Source: Doryteuthis pealeii
Taxonomy: Eukaryota; Mollusca; Cephalopoda; Myopsida; Loliginidae
Direction of reading: 5' to 3'
Assembly (NCBI GenBank): GCA_023376005.1
Contig: CM042163.1
Coordinates: 5,870,367 to 5,934,366 of the forward strand
Length of the DNA stretch: 64,000 bases
In this document: one piece after another, positions 23,820 through 35,389 of the stretch
Layout: every line of letters begins with the position of its first letter
Position numbering within the stretch: position 1 is the stretch's first letter
Translations under genes and position numbers: made by a program
The notes under the pieces: generated by a model
Told to the model about the DNA's origin: nothing
What the model saw: the letters and a program-made list of their open reading frames with translations, nothing else
Database searches by the model: none

Positions 23820-24406
23820 TCATCTTTACCTCTGTTCGAAGCAAACTGCTTCTGACCCATTTTGTAAGTCCCATAAAACTACTTACGGGTGTTGGCACAC
23901 TGGGGAAGAAGACAACTCTATTAAAAGCTGTAAATTTGCACTCAACTAAAAATAAATAGTAAAAAGAAGAAAAAATATAAATTTGAATTTTTATCAGTTT
24001 TATGAAATCTTAATGAAGGTGCTTTTATTTTTGTCATTTTTAATTGCATTCATTTCAAATTAGAATTAAAAATTTCATGAAAAATTAACCCTCTGATGTT
24101 TGATTTGACTATTTATTTATTATTTATTTTAAAATTATTGATAACTTTTGAGATTGACTTTTTTCAGATTTTTATTAAATTAATTTTGATTAGATTAAAA
24201 TTTTCCATTTGTTTTAATTAAAATGTGAAGGTCAATATTAAATATGAATTTAAAAAATCCATTCTTCAATTAATTTGGAGGAAATAAACATTTAAATAAA
24301 AAAAAATAACATTAATAAACTGATCCAGTAAACAATCCATTTTCTCTATGGATTATTTGGATGATGAATGCTAATTAAAATCTTGATAAAATGTTAAATC
24401 TTGAAG

Positions 24407-24408
<2 letters not shown>

Positions 24409-24442
<34 letters not shown>
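24409..24442. repeat. (AT)n microsatellite
   Basis: A pure AT run. Confidence 0.95.
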
Positions 24443-24447
<5 letters not shown>

Positions 24448-24576
24448 TTTTTGATGCTAAGTATTCAAGTTGAAAATGTCCTCTATGTTAAACTAGCAAG
24501 AGAAAAGCCAAGTTGACTAAAACCATCTTATCTAATAAAAAAGATTTTTAACTGTATATAAACCAAAAATGTACAC

Positions 24577-24622
<46 letters not shown>
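24577..24622. repeat. (CT)n microsatellite
   Basis: A pure CT run. Confidence 0.95.
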
Positions 24623-24624
<2 letters not shown>

Positions 24625-24708
24625 TCCACCTGTAAATTATCTTGATAAAGTATCTTTTGTATTAAGGCAAAATAATAATTTGTGCTGAATTTGTAATAAT
24701 TTAATCAA

Positions 24709-24940
24709 ATTAGCTCAGTCGGTAGAGCATCTGTCTAGAAACCCCAAGGTTCTGGGTTCGATACAGGCCCTCGTCAACTCAGTGCATGAGTAGCACAACT
24801 TGGATCTGTGCGGCAAAGTGGGGAGTTGATGATAGGTGTGGTCCTCCACCTCAGTCACAAAAACATACTCCCTGGTCAAGCACTAGTGAAAAGGGGATAT
24901 ACTCCCTTGCCATGCAGCTGATACCACTCCACTGACTTGA
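24709..24940 (+). repeat. tRNA-derived SINE, family S2
   Basis: The head TTAGCTCAGTCGGTAGAGC is an excellent A-box region and GGTTCGATACA a B-box region. The body has the S2 signature (ATGAGTAGCACA, GATCTGTGCGG, CCTGGTCAAGCACTAG, GAAAAGGGGATA). No intact cloverleaf is present, so this is a SINE and not a tRNA gene. Confidence 0.85.
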
Positions 24941-25292
24941 GTTTAACCTATTACAAATTCAGTAATACTAATGAACATCTCTCAAATAAAATGTGATCAG
25001 TTGAATGAATAAAAATCTCTTGAGTATTAATAAACAGTTTTTATCCAATTAAACTCATTATATTTACCTGCCAGAATGAGAATTTAAATACCTGTGCATA
25101 TTTTTTGCATCTAAAATGACATCTTGTTTTTGTTTTTTTACATTTTAATGAGTCTTGAAGTTTTTCTAAAAACTTGGCAAATGCAGATGAATTAATTTCT
25201 AATTAGTTTCTCATTAAAATTTCTTTATAAGTTTTTTTAAGCAATTGAGAAAAACTTGATGTTTATCCTAAAATAAATGTTGTCAATTAATC

Positions 25293-25693
25293 GGTACCAT
25301 TATAGTATATGGCCTACCTTTTGAATGTGGCCTATCAAATCATGTCTCTCTTATAGTATGTGGCCCACCATAAAAAGCATATTATAAGGTTATAATAATA
25401 ACCCCTAACCCTAACCCTATATCAGAATTTTAGAATATTTTCGAATTAAATAGATCTCTGATTCATGTAAATTATGGATAAATTCTTTTTTAATCATTCT
25501 TAATTACTATATACAGCTTATGACTGAATTGCATTTCTTGAAATTGAATATATGTGAAAAATAATTAGTTTTAATAAATTGCCTACTACTTATATCTATA
25601 AATATACTCTTACTGAGGTAGGTCACATTCAAACCGGGTAGGCCACATACTATAACAGAATCAAAAAGGTAGGCTACATACTATAACAGCACC
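25293..25693. mobile_element. 401-bp MITE with 8-bp target duplication
   Basis: The 8-bp direct repeat AATTAATC flanks it exactly (25285-25292 and 25694-25701). Ends are inverted: GGTACCATTATAGTATATGG on the left against GGTGCTGTTATAGTATGTAG read from the right. The motif TATAGTATGTGGCC occurs several times in both TIRs. An 8-bp TSD is typical of hAT, P and Merlin-type transposons; no transposase is present. Confidence 0.85.
25403..25419. repeat. short interstitial telomere-like motif
   Basis: CCCTAACCCTAACCCTA, just under three TTAGGG-type units, inside the MITE at 25293-25693. Confidence 0.8.
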
Positions 25694-25701
25694 AATTAAT
25701 C

Positions 25702-27380
25702 TTTTTTGATTTGTGAAAAGAAAAAAAAAAAACAACTTATCTTAAGAAACATCTTTCAAAATGTGAAGACCAATTCTTGAAATCTGAAAAAAAATCAGTA
25801 AAATTTCAACTTGATCAAATATTTCTATTCATTAAAGAAATCGATTTTTGTTTTGGTATTTCTTTATTTTTAGTTGTTAGTTAACATTATTAATTAACTT
25901 TGAAGTTTATTCCATTATTAAGAGGATAATAATATTCTGTATCATGCAATATCTCTTTATTATACTGAAATTGTTAAATCCAATTTTCTATTCTTTACTC
26001 ATAATTATCTTTAATGTTATAAGTTTAACAGAACTTATTGTAATATAATTTATTTTTAATGACTTTTTAATTATCTTTAACTCATTTTTGGATTTATTAT
26101 ATTTTATTATTTATAAGTATTGTAAATGTCATGTCATAATATTAGTTTAGACATCAAATTCTAATTTGTTTGTCTGTTTTATTTGTGGCTGGTAATAAAG
26201 TGACAAGAAAAAAGTCCAAATTAATTTATGGTGGTTGGTTGGGGTTCAATTTTGTAGAGAGACTAACAAGAATACGCCCTCCACCCCACCGGGTATAAGT
26301 ATTTAAGTTTTAATGTAATCAAATATATTAAATTAGAAAGATTAACAAAATTAAATGAGTACTGATAAAAAGATTACTCTTATCTTAATCATTTTCTATA
26401 TAAAATCATTCATAGGATTGATTTTAATACGTTGGAGAATAAAACAATAATATTAGAAATCAATAACACCAGGTAATTATTTATTAAACCCGTTTTTTTT
26501 TTAAACAAATATGCAAATTAACCACGCCTTATATTATGTAAACCTATATTTCTTAGAGATATATAAGACACATTGCAGGATTTTAAATGCACTAATTATA
26601 TGGGATGTTTTGAGGCAAATCTAACTCAGATTTTCATAGAGACATCTTTAATAAAAATTTATTGTATGTATTTTGATTATAAATTAAATACTCATTGATA
26701 AACTTATGCAATTCCTGAGGGTATTGTGATGTAAGCAGTGACATAGTTTCAGTTGCAGACAGACACCAGGTCTCCATTATAATAAGATTTTTGATTCAAT
26801 TGATATGCAACAGATTTATCAAGTCAAGTAAATTTTTTATTCAAGATTTGTTTTTTCTGTGACTTTTTTTTTACCTGGATTCATTTTATCTTCACTGATT
26901 TTGAAAGTCAACAGAAAAACTTTCTTTGATCACAGAAATATATCAAATCATTTAAATATTTAAACAATTTCCTAAATTTCTCTTCAGATGACCTGCTGAA
27001 TTTGCATTTTCTTTTGTTGAATCCTTAACTTTGAACTTTCTCCTTATTTGAACTCTGTTCACCTTTGGGTCATCTACCTCTCCCTTCATTTGAACTCTGA
27101 ACTCCTCTTTCAATTTCTATATATATTTAACTTTTTTTTTCTCCCTACAATATCACAAAAATTGAAGTTTTGAATCTGGTTTACATAAACTTTAAAATGT
27201 TCACAAAATCAATTATTTTTGTTGTTAATTAGATATCTGCATATTTTTTTTTTCTTTTAAATTATTTTCATCTTTTGGATTCAATTCTGATTATGTAGGT
27301 AGGTAGAAACATATTTTCCTACCCCCCCCCCTAAAAATAAAATTGTTTTAGTCACTTTTTACCTCTGGAATTTTATTGCT
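25702..27380. other. AT-rich, mostly unrecognised
   Basis: No gene. The segment 26832-26888 (AAGATTTGTT...GTGACTTTTTTTTTTACCTGGATTCA) matches 37614-37670, and the nearby 26184-26240 loosely matches 37530-37590. The pair is therefore an old dispersed repeat. Confidence 0.4.
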
Positions 27381-27972
27381 GCCCTGTCGGTGAGGCATTA
27401 GAATACACCAACTGCACCTCTGCAGAGGGGTAAGACTCCCCCAAATGGGGCCACCTGTTGGCCGTGGGTGGCGACTCGTGATGCTTAAGGACAGAGTCTT
27501 GATGGATGAGCAGTCCATGACCTGCAACACTCCACTTAGAACCATACTTAGGCTAGACGGGTGGTAGGAGAGGCTCCCTCCAATCAATCGGCTGGTCACA
27601 TCAAGCCCTAGCACCTGCATGATTACCCCAACCCTTTTGCCCTTATGGCAAGCCCCAACCCCTTTTTATCATATGGGTGCTAGAAGGCGGTGGCTGAGGG
27701 TCTACATGTCCTGGGAATTACGTTAAACTCTATCTGATGGTGAGGTTCCAGTTTTGGAGGTTTGGGGAATGTGCAGCACCCCTTCATCACCATTGCTCCC
27801 AGGTCCACTCTGACCCGGAGTGGTAGTACCTGTTAGGGTCCCATCTATAGGTTAAATAGAAAAATGTGTTTATAAGAAAAAATTGAGTATCCATTTAAGA
27901 ATAAATTCATTTCAAAACTTTGTCAGCATTAAATGACCCACTGAGGTTGATATGCCATAAACCAAATGAAAC
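27381..27972 (+). repeat. repeat family R-A, near full length
   Basis: The longest clear copy (about 590 bp). The head is GCCCTGTCGGTGAGGCATTA, the middle has TTGGCCGTGGGTGGCGAC and TGATGCTTAAGGACAGAGTC, and the 3' half is as at 16904. The 90-codon minus-strand frame inside it is a shadow of the repeat. No TIRs, and the family ends near GATATGCC(A/G)TAAA; it may be a large SINE or LINE 3' tail. Confidence 0.8.
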
Positions 27973-28010
27973 CAATTATTTGAAATGACCCCCCCCCCTC
28001 CAAAAAATGG

Positions 28011-28156
28011 GTTGTCCAGAGTATGACACAAAATTGCATCTGGTGGTGAGGCTCCAGTTCAAGAGTTTTGGGGAGTGTGCAGTACTCTGAACTGGAGTGG
28101 TAGTACCTGTTAGGGTCCCATCTATAGGTTAAATAGATCTAATTACAAGTTATTCC
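28011..28156 (+). repeat. repeat family R-A, variant subfamily
   Basis: Starts GTTGTCCAGAGT and ends AAATAGATCTAATTACAAGTT. Shares both of these subfamily-specific ends with 32787-32930. Confidence 0.75.
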
Positions 28157-28220
28157 TATTGAAAGGAATATTTGATATCATATGACTGTGTGCAAAGAAA
28201 CTTTTAAGAAATTACACAAA

Positions 28221-28470
28221 GCTGGGTTAGCTCAGTTGGTAGAGCGTTCGGCTAGAAACCACAAGGTTCCTAGTTCGATACCGGCCCTCGCCAACTCAGC
28301 ATATGAGTAGCACTGGGATCTGTGCAGTAAAGTAAGGAGCCTATAGTAGGTGTGGCACTCCACCTTAGATGCAAAAACAATCTCCTTGGTCTAGCACTAG
28401 TGAAAAGGGGATAGATTCCCTCGCTGATTGGTTGATACCGACTTTAGGCCACCCCGATGACTAAATGGTG
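28221..28470 (+). repeat. tRNA-derived SINE, family S2
   Basis: A well-preserved copy: GGTTAGCTCAGTTGGTAGAG (A box) and CTAGTTCGATACC (B box), then the S2 body ending in GACTTTAGGCCACCCCGAT. Forms an inverted pair with 28571-28802. Confidence 0.88.
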
Positions 28471-28570
28471 CAGGGTCCATGAGAACAATTTTCACTAGAA
28501 TATTTCAAAAGGAACATTATTTCTATTATAAACAAGAACTCTTGCATTCTAAGATAAATTAAGGTTTTCG

Positions 28571-28802
28571 GGTGGGCCTAATGTCGGTATCAGCCAAACA
28601 GTGAGGGAGTCTTTTCCCCATCACTAGCACTAGACCAAAGAGATTGTTTTGCATCTGAGGTGGAGTGCCACACCTATCAGCAGCTCTTCCCTTTACTGCA
28701 CAGATCCCTATGTTACTCATGCACCGAGTTGGTGAGGGCTGGTATCAAACCAGGAACCTTGTGGTTTTCTAGGCGGATGCTTTGGGATAGATCTTAGTTA
28801 AC
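28571..28802 (-). repeat. tRNA-derived SINE, family S2, inverted
   Basis: The reverse complement of the S2 body. It starts GGTGGGCCTAATGTCGGTAT on the plus strand and lies 100 bp from the plus-oriented copy, so a transcript across both could fold into a long hairpin. Confidence 0.85.
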
Positions 28803-28926
28803 CTTTCTATCCTGATTATCCTATCTTACCAAAAATTATATTATTGGAATTTTCCAGCAAATAAACTTCATAATTGGTATTTATATCCATGATAAGTTGA
28901 AACAAAATCTAGCAAGAATATTAATA

Positions 28927-29458
28927 CAAGGGTCATTCAATAAATAAGGGGAATATTACCTAAGAAATTGGCAATAGAAAGCACTGTTTACATTTGCACC
29001 TTTTTTTAAGGAAATCAATAGTGATGGGTCTGTTCATGTCCCAGAAGATTGTCAGCATGATCTTCTTTACTGACTGCTGCACCCAGAACTTTTTCTTTAC
29101 CAGGGAGTCAGTGTGTTTCCACTCCATGGACTATCTTTTTTTTTTTTTTACTTAGGCTTGTAGTGGCAAATCCCTGTTTGACCCATTTGAAAACATTTTT
29201 TTGCATTCGTCTGTAAATTTCACATGGTTTGCACTTTTCAGCCAGCAGAAATTTGAAAGCAGACCTCTGTTCAAGCCTGGAACATTTGGTTTGATTTGTT
29301 GCCATTTTGGGTAGCCTCAAGACAAATATTTTTTTAAGATTAAAATAATTTTTGTTCTAAACCAATTCATAACAAAGCAGAGTTTACATTTATAAAAATA
29401 AATTCTGAAAATTTTAATTATTTTTTCAAAAAAATTCCCCATATTTATTGAATCATCA
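28927..29458 (-). pseudogene. internally deleted mariner element
   Basis: Inverted termini: TTCAATAAATAAGGGGAAT on the left and TTCAATAAATATGGGGAAT read inward from the right. Minus-strand translation shows an HTH-like N-terminus (NQTKCSRLEQRSAFKFLLAE, KPCEIYRRM). After a deletion it continues with KIVHGVETH and, in other frames towards 28990, KIMLTIFWDM, a block around the second catalytic aspartate of mariner transposases. About 530 bp remain of an expected 1.3 kb. Confidence 0.8.
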
Positions 29459-29789
29459 TCTTTTGTGGAAAAAAGAAAATTGGTGATTTATATCAAAATC
29501 AATATTTTCATTTATAAAATTCCAGAATTTAGATTTTCAAGAAAAATCTATATATCAATACTCGTATTCATTAATTGTACAACCGTTATCATCTTGCAAC
29601 ACGGTTTGGTTAAAAATGAGACCATCCAAATCGTCCAGATGAAATGCAAAAATGTAAATTCTGATTATCTGGTGTTGCTTATCTGCCAAATTCTTATTTT
29701 TACGAGTGTCGTCATCTCAACTAAATAATGGACCATTCCGTTTTTATTATAAAGAAAGAAAGGGAAGAAAAAGGACATGCTACACAGAA

Positions 29790-30080
29790 AAAATGTACAA
29801 GAGTGAGTAAAAAAGTATTGCTATTTTGTTTAGGAAAGGTATAATTACCCACATGTATCATCCATCAAAATGAAGCTGGTCCTCTGTGGATCACTTCTGT
29901 ACTCCTCCACATAGTCACCGTTTCTCTCAATAGCAATGTTCCATCTTCGAATGAGAGCATGTATCCCTGCCCCGTAAAATTCTGTTGACTGTCTTTGAGC
30001 CACTACTTCACTACAGATTTCACTTCCTCGTCACTGGAATAATATTTGCCTCTGAAACCCTCTTTCATTCGGCCGAAATC
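29790..30080 (-). pseudogene. mariner 3' fragment (transposase C-terminus)
   Basis: Minus-strand translation gives YYSSDEEVKSVV and, after a frame change, GIHALIRRWNIAIERNGDYV. The pattern GI..L..RW.......GDYVE is diagnostic of mariner C-termini. The terminus near 29797 (GTGAGTAAAAAAGTATTGC) resembles the TIR of the element at 41200-42316. The 5' part is absent. Confidence 0.8.
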
Positions 30081-30103
30081 AAGATTATTATACTTTTTAC
30101 ATA

Positions 30104-30230
30104 TTGAACTATTTAGCAATAGCTCTTAAGTAGACATCAAATGTTGTAATAATTACATTATCATACTGTGATATATCCACAGGTCCTGCTAGTATTGAAC
30201 TATCTAGCAATAGCTCTTAAGTAAACATAT
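30104..30230. repeat. direct duplication of a 34-bp motif
   Basis: GAACTAT(T/C)TAGCAATAGCTCTTAAGTA occurs at about 30104 and 30197, 93 bp apart. It immediately precedes the 110-bp array. Confidence 0.8.
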
Positions 30231-30247
30231 CAATAATGGAATTTATT

Positions 30248-30958
30248 GTGTACAGTGCTCAGATGCACCACAATTCATCAAAGTCTCATGTCTAGTACAC
30301 AGAATAATGTATTAGTGCCAGGAAGATGAATAGCGTACAGTAATAATATATATGTATGTGTACAGTGCTCATGTGCACCACAACTCATCAAAGTCTCATG
30401 TCTAGTACATAGAATAATGTATTAGTGTCAGGAAGATGAATAGCATACAGTAATAATATACATGTATGTGTACAGTGCTCATGTGCACCACAACTCATCA
30501 AAGTCTCATGTCTAGTACATAGAATAATGTATTAGTGTCAGGAAGATGAATAGCATACAGTAATAATATACATGTATGTGTACAGTGCTCAGGTACACCA
30601 CAACTCATCAAAGTCTCATGTCTAGTACATAGAATAATGTATTAGTGTCAGGAAGATGAATAGCGTACAGTAATAATATACATGTATGTGTACAGTGCTC
30701 AGGTGCACCACAACTCATCAAAGTCTCATGTCTAGTACATAGAATAATGTATTAGTGTCAGGAACATGAATAGCATACAGTAATAATATACATGTATGTG
30801 TATAGTGCTCAGGTGCACCACAACTCATCAAAGTCTCATGTCTAGTACATAGAATAATGTATTAGTGTCAGGAACATGAATAGCATACAGTAATAATATA
30901 CATGTATGTGTAGTGCTCAGGTGCACCACAACTCATCAAAGTCTCATGTCTAGTACAT
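30248..30958. repeat. 110-bp tandem repeat array, about 6.5 copies
   Basis: Units start with GTGTACAGTGCTCA at 30248, 30358, 30468, 30578, 30688, 30798 and 30908, an exact 110-bp period. The last copy has a 2-bp deletion and is truncated. Units are nearly identical with a few shared variants (for example AGATGAA/ACATGAA), indicating recent local amplification. Each contains TCATCAAAGTCTCATGTCTA and CAGTAATAATATACATGTAT. No ORF. Confidence 0.96.
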
Positions 30959-31447
30959 ATGTATGAATAGATTATCATGAGCGTACATAATGAATAGTAC
31001 ATGTGCATTAAAAATCATCATCATGTGTATAGTATATAGGTAAAGATATCAAATGTTGAAATACAACATATGCTCTCATATTGATAAGTAATTTTGTATT
31101 ACTTTTACTAATCAATTTATAATAGTACTTATTGCTAAATGATCATAAATTAAAGATTTCTTGAATTTTTTTAATTTTGCTGTTATCTTTTGTTTTATTA
31201 TTTTCATTTCAATTTAAGTTTTAAAAATAAATTTTTATTATTACTAAGTATAATAATATTTAATGAATTTTAAGAGTTTTTGATTTTGTTTTGATTTCAT
31301 TTAGTTTTTCTTAAAAAGAATCTGGAATTCTTTGTTTGACAGAATTTTTTATTTTTTTTTTTTTTTTGATTTTTTTTTGTTCTACCATAAACCATTGTTG
31401 AGATAATCTTTAATTCTTCCAAGCTTGGAATTTCTAGGTTGCATTTA

Positions 31448-31468
31448 ACTGCTGCTGCTGCTGCTGCC
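31448..31468. repeat. (GCT)n microsatellite
   Basis: About six CTG/GCT triplets, producing the Ala run of a minus-strand shadow frame. Confidence 0.85.
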
Positions 31469-31645
31469 TCTTTAGTAAACGTAAATCTTGCTTTCATCTT
31501 CGTTCCATCAATTCTTCATCTCTTCTCTTCTCATCTCCATTAAAAGCTTGAAACCAATTTTCAATTGGATCTCAACAATCTTTTCTCTTCACTCTCTAAT
31601 TTGTCTTGCCTATCAATTTTATAAATGTAAAATTTAATTGGAAAT

Positions 31646-31836
31646 GCTGGGGTGGCGTAATGGTTATTAACGTGGAAATCAAAATTTATGAATTGAGTTC
31701 AAGTTTGATTTTGATTCACTTAATGCCATTGGAAAGGCATGAATCCTCTTCTCCCTAGGTATGGATAAATAGCAAGACGGATTCATTCAGCCAGGGAAAA
31801 TGCCAACTTAGCTAAGAGAAGCTTACTCTGACAAAA
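31646..31836 (+). repeat. tRNA-derived SINE, family S1, truncated
   Basis: The head GGCGTAATGGTTATTAACG is tRNA-like, followed by the S1 body with TATGGATAAATAGCAAGAC. It ends at CTCTGAC, then an A-rich tail. Confidence 0.72.
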
Positions 31837-31939
31837 AAAAAGAAAAAAGAAAAAAGAAAAGTGAATTTCCTACCCAAGTAAAAGAGGAAGAATGGGTGGT
31901 TACTATAGAAACCATGGATGTGTCCCTTTGCTTTATTGG

Positions 31940-32136
31940 AAATGTAGCAGGAGACTATAGAGATTGAACTCGCAATCTCCAGGTTGTGAGTGGTGACTTG
32001 TGGTAAACCTCTTGTTACCCCCTGTTGGTTGGGGTAGTAAACTCCATCCAAGGGGGAGTGACAGGAGGCTTATCATGAGTCACCACTCATAACCTGGAGG
32101 TTGCGAGTTCAATCTCTATAGTCTCCCACTACAGGA
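31940..32136. repeat. inverted repeat built from a tRNA-like sequence
   Basis: The left arm from GGAGACTATAGAGATTGAAC (31950) pairs with the right arm ending GTTCAATCTCTATAGTCTCC (32126). The strong part is about 50 bp, with weaker pairing further in. The arms contain GCGAGTTCAATCTC, a B-box-like motif, in opposite orientations, suggesting two SINE heads joined head to head. Confidence 0.8.
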
Positions 32137-32649
32137 AACTTATAAGAATCAATTATGAAAACTTAATTAGTATTTAACAAGAAAACCCTCGGCTTTAGTA
32201 AAAATCTTATTTGAGTCTTATAAACCTATGATTTTTATTATTCTTAATATTTTCAGAGAAAATTTATATCCTTTATGAAGTGCAATATTTGAAAATTGAA
32301 AAAATATTTTTTCTTTTTCAAATTTTTAAGGATTTTTTGTTTTTGATCTTATAATTAATTTGTTTTTTTCTTATCCTTTTTTTTTTTTTTTTCTTTTTCA
32401 TGTTCCCTATAATTTCTTTTTTACTTTTTTTTATAATTTACTTTTTATATGGTCACTATTTACATGTGCGCACACAGACAGAGAGACACACACACATATA
32501 CACACACACAGACACAGACACAGAAATTTTTGGCTCTTTTGGGAATGTCCCTTCAAGGTCAAACAAGATTTACAAATTGTTAATTACTTAGTATCACAGT
32601 AAAAAAGTACTTCATGTCAGTATTTAAAAATGTTACGTTTCCTCCCCCC

Positions 32650-32651
32650 CC

Positions 32652-32706
<55 letters not shown>

Positions 32707-32739
32707 CCTCTCCCTCTCTCTCTTTTCTCTCTCTCTCTT
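32650..32739. repeat. (CT)n/(CCCT)n microsatellite
   Basis: An impure CT tract. Confidence 0.93.
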
Positions 32740-32786
32740 TAATTTTCATATCCTTTAACTCCTTACCTTCTCTTTTTTTGGCCTTG

Positions 32787-32930
32787 GTTGTCCAGAGTCT
32801 GACACAAAATTGCATCTGGTGGTGAGGTTCCAGTCCAAGAGTTTTGGGGAGTGTGCAGTACTCTGACCTGGAGTGGTAGTACCTGTTAGGGTCCCATCTA
32901 TAGGTCAAATAGATCTAATTACAAGTTATT
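32787..32930 (+). repeat. repeat family R-A, variant subfamily
   Basis: Same ends as 28011-28156 (GTTGTCCAGAGT to AGATCTAATTACAAG). Followed directly by a family R-C copy. Confidence 0.75.
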
Positions 32931-32939
32931 TAAATTAAA

Positions 32940-33200
32940 ATGAATACTTTATTGAAGTCAGTCAGTATACTGTTGGTTTGGATAAAAGCAACTGGCTAAG
33001 CACAACTGAACTAGTGCCCAAGACAGCTGGTACTTATGGGACTCAGGAATAGTCCATTCATGCATTTGGGTGATTCCATTCCTTGAGTCCTGATTGGCTG
33101 CTTGTTTTCTATGATGTTATGAGGCTTCATAAATACTCTGGCATTCTGCAGTAGGATTGCAACAAGGTTAGATCTGTATTGAGTTACAGCTCAATAGTTA
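32940..33200 (+). repeat. interspersed repeat family R-C
   Basis: TTGAAGTCAGTCAGTATACTG, then AAGACAGCTGGTACTTATGG and TCCTGATTGGCTGCTTG. It is truncated before the CAATTCGATGGTAATTGG end. Confidence 0.8.
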
Positions 33201-34170
33201 CAAAAAGAAGCTAAATATAAGTTTAAAATGACAATTGTTTTACAGAGTGATATAATAGATAAAGAGGTAGTGTAGCTGTGGTAGCTGTGGGACAAAGTCA
33301 AGATTTAATACTATTTGATCAAAGAATGATTGTTTTGGCCAAAAAGATGGACACTATCTCCAATATGGTGTTGGAATATTTTGGAATATAAGGTGTGCTC
33401 TAATTCCCCACCTAGATTTATAGACTAGCCAAAGTCACGTGGTTTATTTCTCCGGCCAATCACTTAGCCATACTGCGTGGCTGATACACTACTTAAACCT
33501 CCACACTGGCCATAATTCTAATTGCACTCATTGAGGAGGGACTTACAATACTCAAGACTCTTTACCAAGGGATTTGCCAAGGATCCAATTCCACTGGACA
33601 AGCGTTCTGGCTTAAGGCCTACAAGGATGGGCCAACAGATTGTAACAGTAATTGCGATATATATTTCTTGGACAATAATAGCAAAAGAATTCTAAGAATC
33701 TATCAGATAGTGGCAGCATGTGAAGACTGTTGGCATTTCTAAAAGTATGGTTTACCAAAAAAAATGAAGCTGCTACGACAATCTTGTAAATTTCTACTAA
33801 TACACAAAACTTTCAGTACACACAAGAAGTAACAACTACCATGTCCTTTGATGTCACGCATGCGAAGCCTGTAGGCGAACTGCTACCCCACGTCCACTCA
33901 CCTGTTTTTAAATGTCTCACTGTTATCTTATGCAAATAAGTCTGTAGCATAAAAATGGTAGTTTTGCGAACGGCTCTCAGAGAGTAGATTGACACGTGAG
34001 ACAATGAATGCGTTTGGCTACCAGTAAGTCACTGTCACTTCTATTACAGCACTCGTAGGTGATATAGGAACCAGACCACCTGTAACTGATAAGGATGATA
34101 ACCAACCAATCAAGGGAAATATTGCATTTGAATTAAAGATTGGAGACACTCAACTCATCAGTGTACTTTG
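33201..34170. other. mostly unrecognised
   Basis: 33255-33300 (AAAGAGGTAGTGTAGCT) matches, inverted, the N-terminal end of the Tc1-like remnant at about 48440-48470. 33420-33640 is a distant match to 3225-3480. No gene. Confidence 0.35.
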
Positions 34171-34640
34171 TTATGGAATCCTGGTGGATAAGCAACAACA
34201 CTTCACTTAGGCCCTTACTTACTGCTAGACGAGCAGTTAGAGAGGCTCACTCCGATCAATCAGCCAGTTACGTCAAGCCCTAGAACCTATATGATTTTCC
34301 CAACCTTATTACCATTATGGCAACCTCAACCCTTTTTAAGATATATGTGCTAGAAGGCAGTGGGTAAGGGTCTTCGTGTCCTGGGAATGACATTAAACTC
34401 TATCTGATGGTGAGGTTCCAGTTCTGGAAGTTTGGGGAATGTAAATCACCTCTTCATCACCATTGCTCCCAGGTCCACTCTGACCATGAGTGGGAGTACC
34501 TGTTAGGGTCTATGGATTAAATGAAAAAGTATATTTATTAAAAAAAATTGAATATCCATCAAGAATTGATTTATTTCAAAATTTTGTCAGCATTAAATGA
34601 CCCACTGAGGTTGATATGCCGTAAAACAAAAAAAACAAAC
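34171..34640 (+). repeat. repeat family R-A
   Basis: Starts within the head (ATGGAATCCTGGTGGATAAG) and runs to GTTGATATGCCGTAAAAC with an A/C-rich tail. Confidence 0.78.
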
Positions 34641-35130
34641 AGTGTATTCTGTATTTCTTAAGGTTCATCATAGTTGTTGATACGATTAATGACATCACAG
34701 TGCCAGTTAATGTGTTGCACGTGGGCCAGAGAAAATTACTTTTGTCCCACAGAAGATTTGCACTATGTCATCTGGTCATACGAGTCGTGTTTCTCGCTCT
34801 TTTAAGCTGATTGTCAAGTTCATATGACATGAAGTTATGAATCCAACCCATCAACAAATGGGTTGGGGGAAGTTTACAAGGGACAACAGTTATAAGAGAG
34901 TTTCATAATTTGCTTGAAGCAAGGCCATCACAATGCAGTTTGGGGTAACAAGACCATTTTCAACTGAAGCAGTACAGCAATGCCATAGCTGTAAGTTCAA
35001 CTAAAATTCAAGAATAATAAAAAAATACTACCTATTTATTCCAAACTGCATTGTGATGGCCTTCTAAATCTACCTCCTAACCAATATATATATATATATA
35101 TATATCTTGACAGCTGTGATATGTAAAGTT

Positions 35131-35380
35131 GGTGGAGTGGCCTATTGTCAGTATCAGCCAGACAGTGAGGGAGTCTATCTCCTTTTCACTAGTGCTAGAC
35201 CAGGGAGATTATTTTTTGCTGAGGTGGAGAGCCACACCTATGGTCAGCTCCACATTTTAACACACTGATCAAATTACACAATCTGTGCTACTCATACACT
35301 GAGTTGGTGGGGATCAGTATCATACCAGGAACCGTGCAATTCCTAGGTGTGTGCTCTACCAACTGAGCTAAACCTGTCCC
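35131..35380 (-). repeat. tRNA-derived SINE, family S2, inverted
   Basis: On the minus strand it has the A box TTTAGCTCAGTTGGTAGAGC and the S2 body. It is adjacent to the Tc1-like remnant beginning at 35390. Confidence 0.85.
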
Positions 35381-35389
35381 ATTGCAGAC

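Noticed and set aside
23629..23959. Open frames of 89-94 codons on both strands
   Set aside because: They are translations of the CAA and GA microsatellites.
24709..24785. tRNA gene candidate, as well as 28221-28300 and 43311-43390
   Set aside because: A and B boxes are good, but the acceptor and D/anticodon stems do not pair and the sequence continues into the shared S2 body. These are SINE heads.
30248..30958. CRISPR-like array
   Set aside because: The repeats are contiguous 110-bp tandem units without unique spacers, and the genome is eukaryotic.
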